Assembly: GCA_003221035.1 (NCBI GenBank)
Contig: QHUB01000010.1
Location: 1-64,000 of the forward strand
Direction of reading: 5' to 3'
From: Gemmatimonadota bacterium
GTDB taxonomy: Bacteria > Gemmatimonadota > Gemmatimonadetes > Gemmatimonadales > GWC2-71-9
DNA: 64,000 nucleotides
Below are positions 7,337-14,922 of this stretch, in pieces. The translations under genes were made by a program, and so were the position numbers. Below the pieces are notes generated by a model. It saw nothing but the letters and a program-made list of their open reading frames with translations, was not told the DNA's origin and did no database searches. Every line of letters begins with the position of its first letter. The stretch's first letter is position 1.

Positions 7337-8578
7337 ATGTCCACCTCGCGCTCGCGATTCGCAGTCATCTTCTTCACCGTCCTGATCGACCTGATCGGCT
7401 TCGGTATCGTCCTGCCGATCCTGCCGTTCTACGTAAAACACTTCGGCGCTGCCGGGCTGGGCTACGGCGCGGTCGTGGGCGTCTTCTCATTCATGCAGTT
7501 CGTGGCCACCGCGCTCCTCGGCAAGCTGTCCGACCGGATTGGCCGCCGGCCGGTCCTGCTCACGACGATGCTCATCAATGCGATCGGCTATATGCTGTTC
7601 GCGTTCGCAGGATCGTACTGGGTCCTGTTCCTGTCGCGCGTCGTCTCCGGGTTTGCCGGCGGGAATATCTCGGCGGCGCAGGCGTACATGGCCGACATCA
7701 CCACGCCCGCCGAACGTTCCCGCGGCATGGGGATCATCGGCGCCGCCTTCGGAATCGGGTTCAGTTTCGGGCCCGCGATCGGCGGGTTCGCCGCGACGTG
7801 GGGTCACCCCGCTCCGGGGCTCGTGGCCGTCGGGCTCTCGCTCGCGAACTTCGTGTCGGCGTATTTCATCCTCCCCGAGTCGCTGCGGGGTGAGCTGCGG
7901 GTAAAGCGTCGGTTGTTCGACCTGTGGCACATCGTCGAGGCCGTCCAGCGGCCGAGGCTGCGGCCACTGATGATTGTCTGGGCACTGGTGCCATTGGGGT
8001 TCGCCGGCTACACCGTCGCCCTGCCGCTGCGCGCCGCGGCCGCCCTCGGGTGGCAGGAGCGCGAGCTGGCGATCCTGTTCACGATCATCGGCATCACGGC
8101 CGCATCGGTGCAGGGGTACTTCTTCGGCAAGATGGTGCGGCGGGTTGGCGAACGCGCATTGGTCATCGCCGGCACATTCGGCATGGCGGTCGCGATCGCC
8201 GTCGTTCCGTTCCTCGACACGTCGGCGCTGCTGTACGGCTGGACGTTCATTCTCGCCGTTGCAAACAGCATTTTTGCGCCCGCCGCGACGGGACTCGTGT
8301 CGGTCTACGCGGACCCCAATGAGCAGGGCACCGTCCTCGGCGCGGCGCAGGCGATCGGAGCGCTCGGTCGAACCGCCGGTCCACCGTTGATCGGGACCGT
8401 CTACGATATTGTGAGCCCCGTCACGTCTTTCTTGCTCGCCGGCGGGGTCATGCTCGTCGCGGCGCTCGCGGGCTTCGGTCTCGCGCCTGTCCCGGCTCAC
8501 GCGTCGTCGGGTCAAACATCTCCGCCCACGAGCGTGCCGGCGACTCCGTTACCTGAACCCCCTCCCCGTGAGTCTTAA
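7337..8578 (+). CDS. MFS transporter, TetA/TCR-like
   Basis: A 413-residue, 12-helix major facilitator protein. Motif A between helices 2 and 3 is GKLSDRIGRRPVLL, and the first helix reads DLIGFGIVLPILPFYV, the pattern of the drug:H+ antiporter-1 (tetracycline/multidrug) group. PESLRGELR marks the central loop. A Pro/Ser-rich tail follows helix 12. The substrate is not predictable; tetracycline resistance should not be assumed. ATG 7337 is the only start that precedes the first helix directly. Confidence 0.92.
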   Translation: MSTSRSRFAVIFFTVLIDLIGFGIVLPILPFYVKHFGAAGLGYGAVVGVFSFMQFVATALLGKLSDRIGRRPVLLTTMLINAIGYMLFAFAGSYWVLFLSRVVSGFAGGNISAAQAYMADITTPAERSRGMGIIGAAFGIGFSFGPAIGGFAATWGHPAPGLVAVGLSLANFVSAYFILPESLRGELRVKRRLFDLWHIVEAVQRPRLRPLMIVWALVPLGFAGYTVALPLRAAAALGWQERELAILFTIIGITAASVQGYFFGKMVRRVGERALVIAGTFGMAVAIAVVPFLDTSALLYGWTFILAVANSIFAPAATGLVSVYADPNEQGTVLGAAQAIGALGRTAGPPLIGTVYDIVSPVTSFLLAGGVMLVAALAGFGLAPVPAHASSGQTSPPTSVPATPLPEPPPRES

Positions 8579-8628
8579 CGGAGTCTAAGCTTCCACGTCA
8601 CAAGGCCGAGACTTCCTACCGGAGAATA

Positions 8629-9270
8629 ATGATGTACAAGCGTCTGACGATTGCGATCGCCGCCCTGACATTCGCGGCGGCCTGCAGTCAAGATCCTACG
8701 AGCAACGGCTCGACGAACGAAGTCATGCTCGCGCAGAACTCCCAACAAATTGCCGACGGCGTCGCCGCGTCGCGCGATGGCGGCACGAACTGTGACGGCT
8801 GGGTCCGTCGCCTCATCGACACGCTGCGGACCACTAATGATCCGCAAGCGCGGATCTATCTCGACTCGGCGCGCATCAATCGCGACTCGGCGTGGGCGGC
8901 GTGGCAGCGAGGCGACACCGCCGCGGCCCGGGTCTTCCGGAAGGCCGCGTTCCGCGATGTGCTCTCAGCGGTGATCGAGCTCTTCCCCGCCGCGCCGGCG
9001 CGCACCGGGGCCGCGGTCGACACGGCCGTCGCGAAGATCGAGAACTTCCTGGGCGACCGCGACGCGCCGAGAATTCGCGCGCTGCTGGCGCACGTGAAGG
9101 ACTTGCGGACGCAAGCGGACGCCGCGTTGGCCTCCGGCGACAGCGTGACGGCGCTCGCGCTCAATCTGAGGTCGATGCAGATACTGCACCGGCTGGTCGA
9201 GCACGTCCGAGAGAATCATCGCGATCATGACGAGGTCGCCGATGGAGAGATGGAAGACGTAGGAAGCTAG
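8629..9270 (+). CDS. Hypothetical lipoprotein
   Basis: A 213-residue protein with a lipobox (TFAAACSQ) after MMYKRLTIAIAAL, preceded by GGAG five bases before the first ATG. The mature part is alpha-helical, rich in Ala, Asp and Arg (IYLDSARINRDSAWAAWQRG, LLAHVKDLRTQADAALASGD), and ends in a His/Asp-rich tail. No domain is recognised. Its stop codon lies in the first bases of the large dyad element that follows. Confidence 0.8.
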   Translation: MMYKRLTIAIAALTFAAACSQDPTSNGSTNEVMLAQNSQQIADGVAASRDGGTNCDGWVRRLIDTLRTTNDPQARIYLDSARINRDSAWAAWQRGDTAAARVFRKAAFRDVLSAVIELFPAAPARTGAAVDTAVAKIENFLGDRDAPRIRALLAHVKDLRTQADAALASGDSVTALALNLRSMQILHRLVEHVRENHRDHDEVADGEMEDVGS

Positions 9271-9414
9271 ACGTCGACGTAGACGCCGAGCCGCCGAGCC
9301 GTTGAGCGGTCATGAGGGGTGAGAGAGTAGGAAAGTCCTACTAGCTCACCCCTCAAAGCCACCCAGCGGCTCGGCGGCTATGCGCCTTCAGGGCGTCTAG
9401 CCGTCTAGGCGTCT
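9268..9414. repeat. Large nested inverted repeat between lipoprotein and EF-G-like genes
   Basis: The whole intergenic space folds on itself. From inside out: AGTAGGA/TCCTACT (9326-9342), TGAGGGGTGAG/CTCACCCCTCA (9313-9323 with 9345-9355), AGCCGCCGAGCCG/CGGCTCGGCGGCT (9289-9301 with 9367-9379), AGACGCC/GGCGTCT (9281-9287 with 9392-9398) and TAGACG/CGTCTA at the edges. It can act as a terminator for the lipoprotein gene, but its size and layering resemble a dispersed repetitive element. Confidence 0.8.
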
Positions 9415-9459
9415 GCTCCGGCATATTTCTTTCCCCCCTTGCAGGAGCGTTGCGCCCGT

Positions 9460-11559
9460 ATGCGCGTGTACAAGACACCGGAAATCCGCAATGTGGCCGT
9501 AGTGGGCCACGGCGCGAGCGGCAAGACCTCCCTGGTCGATGCGCTGGCGTTCGTGGCCGGAACGAGCAAACGGCACGGTTCAGTCAAGGATGGCACCGCC
9601 CTCACCGATTACACCGCCGACGAAATCGAACGCAAGTACTCCATCAACCTCGCGCTGGCCGTAGCGGAGTGGATGGAGGCGAAGATCAACCTGATCGACA
9701 CTCCCGGCTACCTGGACTTCACCGGTGACGCGCTCGCGGGCGTGTACGCCGCGGACTCCGCCGTCGTCGTGTTGTCGGCGACCGCCGGCGTCGAAGTCGG
9801 CACCGAGAAGGTCTGGGACTACTGCGAAAAGCGTTCGCTGCCGCGCATGTTTTTCGTGTCGTTGATGGACAAGGAGCACGCCAACTTCGAGCGCGTCTTC
9901 AACCAGATCAAACAACAGCTCACGTCCAAGGTGATCCCGGTGGAGATTCCCGTCGGCGAAGGACTCGAATTCCACGGGATCATCAACCTGTTTTCGAAGA
10001 AGGCGCATCTCTACAAGAAGGGCACGAAGGCGGGCGAGTACGATGAGGTCGATGTCCCCGACGAGTACAAGGATCGGTTCGACAAATACTCGCAGGAGCT
10101 GATCGAAAGCATCGCCGCCACCGACGACACGCTGCTCGAGCGCTATCTCGGCGGCGAAGAGATCGGCCGGGACGAAGCGATTGCGGCGATGAAGGCGGGC
10201 ATGGCCAGAGGGGAGCTGTTCCCGCTCTTCTGTGGCGCCGCCGAGCTGACCTACGGCACGCGGGCCTTGCTGAACAAGCTCGTCGAGCTGTGCCCAGCGC
10301 CGCACGAGATGCCGCCCGTAGACGCGCAAAAATGGGGCAGTGCCGAGCGCATGACGCTGAACGCCGAGGACGCGGGAGCACTCGCGGCGCAAGTCTTCAA
10401 AACGGTATCCGAACCGCACGTCGGCGACGTGACGCTGTTCCGCATTTTCTCCGGCACCGTCAAGAACGGGCAGGACGTCTGGAACGCGCCGCGCGAGTTG
10501 TCGGAAAAGCTCAACCATCTTTGCGTCGCCGTCGGCAAGGAACGCATCGAGGTCCCGGAGCTGCATTCCGGCGACATCGGTGTCGTCGCCAAGCTGCGCG
10601 ACACGCACACCAACGACACGCTCTCCACCAAGGACAAGGGTCTGGTCCTGCCGAAAATCCCGTTCCCCGAGCCCGTCATTACGGTGGCGGTGGAAGTGAA
10701 GCAGCGCGGGGAAGAGGACAAGCTCTCGACCGGGCTGCACAAGCTCCACGAAGAGGATCCCACATTCCACCACGAGTACAACGGCGAGCTCGGTCAGACC
10801 CTGATTCGCGGACTCGGTGAGCGCCATCTCGAGATCGTGGTGGGGCGGCTGGCGCGCAAGTTCGGCGTCCACGCGCAGACGGCGCGGCCCAAAGTCGCGT
10901 ACCGCGAGACGTTCCGCGGCAAGAGCGAAGGGCAGGGCAAGCACAAGAAGCAATCCGGCGGACGCGGTCAGTACGGCGACTGCTGGATCCGGATCGCGCC
11001 GCTGCCGCGCGGCTCAGGGGTGCAGTTCGTGGATGAGATCGTCGGCGGTGTGATCCCGCGCCAGTACATCCCTGCCGTCGAGCGCGGCGTGCTCGAGGCC
11101 GCGCACAAGGGACCGGTGGCCGGCTATCCCGTCGTAGACTTCAAGTTCGAGCTCTACGACGGCTCCTACCACGACGTCGACTCGAACGAAATGTCGTTCA
11201 AGCTGGCGGGCATCCTGGCGTTCCGGAACGTGAGTCCCGGCGCGCGCCCCGTGTTGCTCGAGCCAATCATGGAAGTCGAGGTGTGGACGCCCGACGAATA
11301 TCAGGGCGCCGTCATGGGCGATCTCTCGTCGCGGCGCGGCCACATCGTCGGAACCGACAAGGACGGCAAGCTCACCAAGATCAAGGCGCTGGTGCCCGAA
11401 GCCGAGCTCGATCGCTACGCGACAACGCTGCACTCGGTGACGCACGGCCGCGGCACGTACAAGATGAAGTTCCACGTCTATCAGGACGCGCCGCCCGACA
11501 TCGCCGCGAAGGTCACCGAGACACGGAAGAAAGAGCTGGAAGAGTCGTCCAAATCATAG
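9460..11559 (+). CDS. Elongation factor G-like GTPase (EF-G2/FusA2 type)
   Basis: A 699-residue translational GTPase homologue from ATG 9460. P-loop GHGASGKTSLVDAL, switch II LIDTPGYLDF and the C-terminal EF-G domain IV/V block (GGRGQYGDCWIRIAPLPRG, LEPIMEVEVWTPDEYQGAVM) are all present. The usual NKxD base-specificity motif of domain I is replaced by SLMDKE, which separates this protein from canonical EF-G and places it with EF-G-like paralogues of unclear role. A normal fusA is presumably elsewhere. It ends at a strong symmetric hairpin. Confidence 0.9.
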   Translation: MRVYKTPEIRNVAVVGHGASGKTSLVDALAFVAGTSKRHGSVKDGTALTDYTADEIERKYSINLALAVAEWMEAKINLIDTPGYLDFTGDALAGVYAADSAVVVLSATAGVEVGTEKVWDYCEKRSLPRMFFVSLMDKEHANFERVFNQIKQQLTSKVIPVEIPVGEGLEFHGIINLFSKKAHLYKKGTKAGEYDEVDVPDEYKDRFDKYSQELIESIAATDDTLLERYLGGEEIGRDEAIAAMKAGMARGELFPLFCGAAELTYGTRALLNKLVELCPAPHEMPPVDAQKWGSAERMTLNAEDAGALAAQVFKTVSEPHVGDVTLFRIFSGTVKNGQDVWNAPRELSEKLNHLCVAVGKERIEVPELHSGDIGVVAKLRDTHTNDTLSTKDKGLVLPKIPFPEPVITVAVEVKQRGEEDKLSTGLHKLHEEDPTFHHEYNGELGQTLIRGLGERHLEIVVGRLARKFGVHAQTARPKVAYRETFRGKSEGQGKHKKQSGGRGQYGDCWIRIAPLPRGSGVQFVDEIVGGVIPRQYIPAVERGVLEAAHKGPVAGYPVVDFKFELYDGSYHDVDSNEMSFKLAGILAFRNVSPGARPVLLEPIMEVEVWTPDEYQGAVMGDLSSRRGHIVGTDKDGKLTKIKALVPEAELDRYATTLHSVTHGRGTYKMKFHVYQDAPPDIAAKVTETRKKELEESSKS

Positions 11560-11564
11560 AAGCG

Positions 11565-11607
11565 TGGGATGTGGGATGTGGATCAGCACTCCACATCCCA
11601 CATCCCA
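11565..11607. terminator. Perfect 18-bp hairpin between convergent genes
   Basis: TGGGATGTGGGATGTGGA (11565-11582) and its exact complement TCCACATCCCACATCCCA (11590-11607) are separated by TCAGCAC. It lies between the ends of the EF-G-like gene and the first beta-helix gene and can stop transcription from both sides, although neither side has a long U-tract. The arms are tandem copies of GTGGGAT, the same build as other dyad elements in this window. Confidence 0.75.
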
Positions 11608-11619
11608 CATCCCAGACTG

Positions 11620-13215
11620 TTACTTCACCACCCGCACGATGAATACGTCGAAATCAGGACCGGTGCGCGACGGCTGATGTGCCGAGCCGCCAACCGGCCT
11701 GGGCGGGGTGACGCCACCCATCGGAATGCTGATGGATCCACCGCTGGAAGTACCGGTCGTCACGGGTGAGCCGAACCAGTTCTGCACGTTTCTCACCTCG
11801 TAACGGGCGCCGCTGGGCAGGACGGCGCCAAGATCGACGCTCACACTCGACTCGCTGCCCCAATTGTACACGACCACCATCGCGCGACCGGGCTCACGCT
11901 TGTTGGCCCGCACGAACACTTTCGTTCCGGTCGGCTGGCTGGACGATGCATCATCCGTACGACCCAGACCGGTGGTCGACTTCCAGCTCGCGAACGAATA
12001 GTCCGCGCCGTTGTACTGCCACGCCGAGGCATTCGGGTCGCGGCGGTAGCTGTTTCCGGAGAACGTGTAGCCGCCGAGCGAATTGTCCTTCACGCGGACC
12101 ATGCCGCCACCGCCCATCAGCTGGTTATCCGTCGCCGTAAAGCGGTCCCACTGTCCCGTGGTCAGCACGTACTGGCCGCCGACCGCGTAATTGTTGGACA
12201 GCGTGATGTCGCTGTTGGGGAGGTCGCCGTACCCCATCATCAGGTTGTAGACGCCGGTCCCGGGCGAAAAATACGTCATGTTGTTCAGCACCTTGTTGCC
12301 CTTCACCGGCTCCTCACCGCCCACGAGGATGTTCGCGATCGGACTGGTGTTGTACTGCTCCGTCACGGCGCCGTTGTTGAACGCCACGTTGCCGTCGAGC
12401 GTGATGTTGATCAGCTGGCCGGCGCCGGCATCGGTGTACACATGGATGCCGTACCCGAACTGGTCGAAGGCGACGTTGTCGCGCACGATCAGTGGGCCCG
12501 AGGCGCTCTTCAGATACATCGCGTGGCCGCCGCCCTTCAGCGGCCCCTGCCAGCCGTTGTTGTAGAAGATCGAACCGGTGACTTCCACGTTCGCCGCCGC
12601 CGGGTAGTTGTAAAACCCGATGCCGCCGTCGTGGACGATCAGGTCCACATACCGCGTGTTCGACGCGTTATTCACGATCATGTTGGGCCGCGTATCGGTG
12701 TGGCGATTCGGATCCGAGCTCATGACTTCGAAATCCCACCACTCGGTCCACGCGCCCTTCACGACGAACGCGTCACCGCGGCTGGTCCCGGACGTACCGC
12801 CGGCTGCGTCGATGGTCGCGCGCTCGCCCGGGTACTGCCGGATCACGACCGGACGCCCCGAGACCCCCGCAACGGTGGAGACGAACTTGCCGTCATACGT
12901 ACCGCCGTGCAGCCACACGGTATCGCCCGGCTGAACGCGGCCGGCTGCGCCGCTCAGCGCGTAGCTCAGGCTCCACGGTGAGGCCTTCGTACCGGCACCG
13001 CTGGTGCTGCCGCTGGGCGCGACATGCCACCCCTGGTGAGACGGGGAGGAGGACGTCGCGCTCGAGTCCGGCCGCGCTGCAGTCGAATCGATGGCGGTAA
13101 CGCCTCGATCGGCAACGCCGGTGGGGTCGCCCGCGCACGCGCACAGGGAAACGCCCAAGAGCAGGGTCGTCTGTAGGACCGCGAACCGCTTCGTAAGCTG
13201 CTGAGTGAAAGACAT
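11620..13215 (-). CDS. Right-handed beta-helix lipoprotein, copy A
   Basis: A 531-residue exported protein. Lipobox SLCACAG, a Ser/Ala/Thr linker, then GWHVAPSGS opening a parallel beta-helix domain (pectate-lyase-like fold; VQPGDTVWLHGGTYDGKF, VVIRQYPGERATIDAAGG, many N-x-x-I/V turns). A C-terminal beta-sandwich-like region (VFVRANKREPGRAMVVVYNW to the end) follows. Such folds usually bind or cut polysaccharides. It is a close paralogue of the gene at 14923; the two flank an asparagine-synthetase-like gene and share an upstream motif. A good AAAGGAGTA ribosome site precedes the ATG. Confidence 0.88.
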   Translation of the reverse strand: MSFTQQLTKRFAVLQTTLLLGVSLCACAGDPTGVADRGVTAIDSTAARPDSSATSSSPSHQGWHVAPSGSTSGAGTKASPWSLSYALSGAAGRVQPGDTVWLHGGTYDGKFVSTVAGVSGRPVVIRQYPGERATIDAAGGTSGTSRGDAFVVKGAWTEWWDFEVMSSDPNRHTDTRPNMIVNNASNTRYVDLIVHDGGIGFYNYPAAANVEVTGSIFYNNGWQGPLKGGGHAMYLKSASGPLIVRDNVAFDQFGYGIHVYTDAGAGQLINITLDGNVAFNNGAVTEQYNTSPIANILVGGEEPVKGNKVLNNMTYFSPGTGVYNLMMGYGDLPNSDITLSNNYAVGGQYVLTTGQWDRFTATDNQLMGGGGMVRVKDNSLGGYTFSGNSYRRDPNASAWQYNGADYSFASWKSTTGLGRTDDASSSQPTGTKVFVRANKREPGRAMVVVYNWGSESSVSVDLGAVLPSGARYEVRNVQNWFGSPVTTGTSSGGSISIPMGGVTPPRPVGGSAHQPSRTGPDFDVFIVRVVK

Positions 13216-13275
13216 CGGTTTACTCCTTTCGATGGCCGTGAACTAACGCTCGACAGCCTAGCGGCCTACGCCTTC

Positions 13276-13330
13276 GGGGCCAATAGGGTTAGTCCGAAGT
13301 CGCGGAAGGAGTTAATCAAGGAATTAGTTC
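13276..13330. promoter_or_regulatory. Candidate operator region between beta-helix copy A and the asparagine-synthetase-like gene
   Basis: GGGGCCAATAGGGTTAGTCC (13276-13295) lies 60 nt before the ATG of copy A. A 20-mer matching at 17 positions lies 59 nt before copy B. Two further half-sites, TTAATCA (13312) and TTAGTTC (13324), follow towards the divergent gene at 13361. The conserved spacing suggests a shared promoter/operator. The bound factor is unknown. Confidence 0.5.
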
Positions 13331-13360
13331 GGCAAGGGGGGACGGTCGCAGGTATGAAAA

Positions 13361-14863
13361 ATGCGCTTTCGTTGCGGCGTGACCTCGCTGCGTCTTCGCT
13401 TCCACCGCTCCGACACCTGGCCCGTGCTGTCGTGGCTGGCGCGCTGCCGGCCGGGCGATGAGGTCGTTGACGTGATCCATGGGACGCACGTCGAGGCCGC
13501 GCCGGACTGGTTTTGCGAAGCGGTATGGGACGGCGCCTACGAAAGCGGGGACTTCGATCGCACCGACATCGTATTCGGGTCGGGTGGGAGGGCCCGGGAC
13601 GGCGGCATCACCTTTGTCAGCTCCGGCGCCACCGTCGACCGGATCCAGACTATGGAATCGGGTGAGGAAGTCTGGGTCTCGAACTCGTTGCCCTGCTTGC
13701 TGGCGATCTCAGGCGGTCAGCTCGATCCGGCCTATCCGCACTACTTCCGGGACTTCTCCTCGATCAGGCTGGGGCTGTCGCGTTACGCCTCGCAGGTCGC
13801 GACGAATCGCGGAGTCATCCGGCTGACCTACTTCAACAACGTCGTGTGGGACGGCCAGCGGCTGCGCACGCTCGCCAAACCGAACCCCAGCCGGGATTTC
13901 GGGACGTTCGAGCGGTACCGCGATTTTCTCGAGGCCACGCTGCAACGAGTGGGGCGCAATCTCACGGCTTCGGTGCGTCAGTATCCCTATCGATTCCTCG
14001 GCACGATTTCCTCCGGATACGACTCGCCGGCGGTTGCAGTATTGGCGCGGCAGGCTGGACTGGAGGACGTGATTTCCTTCGATGGCGTGGATGCAGGAGA
14101 GTCCGATAGCGGGCAGGAGATCGCAACGCGGCTGGGACTGCGGGTCAGCGTCGTCGCGCGCGACGGGTGGCGCGCGTCACGGCTGGCGGAAGTGCCGTTC
14201 CTCGCCGGGGACGCGAAAGGGGAAGACGTCTACTTCAAGAGCGCCGAAGGCGAGCTTTCGGGCAGCGCGCTCCTGACGGGATTTCACGGTGATAAGATCT
14301 GGGACAAGCACACCACCGCGCTGGGCCCCGATCTCGTCCGTGGCGACCAGTCGGGATTGTCACTCACCGAGTACCGGCTGCGCGCCGGGTTCATCCATTG
14401 CCCCGTGCCGTTCATGGGCGTTCGCCAAATTCGGGACATCAACCGGCTCAGCCGCTCGTCGGCGCTGTCGTTCTGGGATATCGGGGGCCACTACACGCGG
14501 CCGATCTGCCGCCGCATCGTGGAAGAGGCCGGAGTGCCGCGTGAGTTGTTCGGCATCCGCAAGCGCGCCTCGTCCGTGCTGTTCTTCCACGGTTCGAGCT
14601 TTCTGACGCCGGAAGCGATGGAGGAGTACCTGCCCTGGCTCGAGACCCATCTGCCGCCGATGGCCGCCACCGGACGAAGTGCGGCACGCACCCAGCTCGC
14701 CCGCCTGACTCGCTCGGTCGAGCGTTTTGCCAGCACGCGCCGGATCACGCTGCTCGAGAAGACGGCCCACCGCATCGCGGGGTGGGCGGACCGCGAGCCG
14801 CTGTTTCGCTGGGTCTTCCCGTGGGCGGTGGAGCGGGCCCGCGGCGCGTACATTGCGGCCTAG
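13361..14863 (+). CDS. Asparagine-synthetase-like protein without glutaminase domain
   Basis: A 500-residue protein. The central motif GTISSGYDSPAVAVLARQ matches the ATP-pyrophosphatase P-loop (SGGxDS) of asparagine synthetases and related amide-forming enzymes. The N-terminal ~190 residues do not start with Cys2 and lack a recognisable class II glutaminase, so it would need ammonia or another nucleophile, or may be non-catalytic. Later parts (GFHGDKIWDKHT, FWDIGGHYTRPICRRI) fit the synthetase fold. Such proteins often sit in exopolysaccharide loci. Here it stands alone between two divergently and convergently placed beta-helix genes. Confidence 0.75.
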   Translation: MRFRCGVTSLRLRFHRSDTWPVLSWLARCRPGDEVVDVIHGTHVEAAPDWFCEAVWDGAYESGDFDRTDIVFGSGGRARDGGITFVSSGATVDRIQTMESGEEVWVSNSLPCLLAISGGQLDPAYPHYFRDFSSIRLGLSRYASQVATNRGVIRLTYFNNVVWDGQRLRTLAKPNPSRDFGTFERYRDFLEATLQRVGRNLTASVRQYPYRFLGTISSGYDSPAVAVLARQAGLEDVISFDGVDAGESDSGQEIATRLGLRVSVVARDGWRASRLAEVPFLAGDAKGEDVYFKSAEGELSGSALLTGFHGDKIWDKHTTALGPDLVRGDQSGLSLTEYRLRAGFIHCPVPFMGVRQIRDINRLSRSSALSFWDIGGHYTRPICRRIVEEAGVPRELFGIRKRASSVLFFHGSSFLTPEAMEEYLPWLETHLPPMAATGRSAARTQLARLTRSVERFASTRRITLLEKTAHRIAGWADREPLFRWVFPWAVERARGAYIAA

Positions 14864-14874
14864 GAAGCGAAAAA

Positions 14875-14902
14875 AGCCCGGCTGCCGTGTGGCAACCGGG
14901 CT
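14875..14902. terminator. Bidirectional intrinsic terminator
   Basis: AGCCCGGCTGCC, loop GTGT, GGCAACCGGGCT: a 12-bp stem with one mismatch. On the minus strand it is followed by CTTTTTTCGC, ending the beta-helix copy B transcript; on the plus strand it follows the asparagine-synthetase-like stop. Confidence 0.85.
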
Positions 14903-14922
14903 CTCTCGTTCGGTAACTCGAC

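Noticed and set aside
13216-13275. Riboswitch in the beta-helix leaders
   Set aside because: Checked by eye against the cyclic-di-GMP-I pattern; the required GGGCAAACC and receptor elements are absent, so only a DNA-level motif is claimed.
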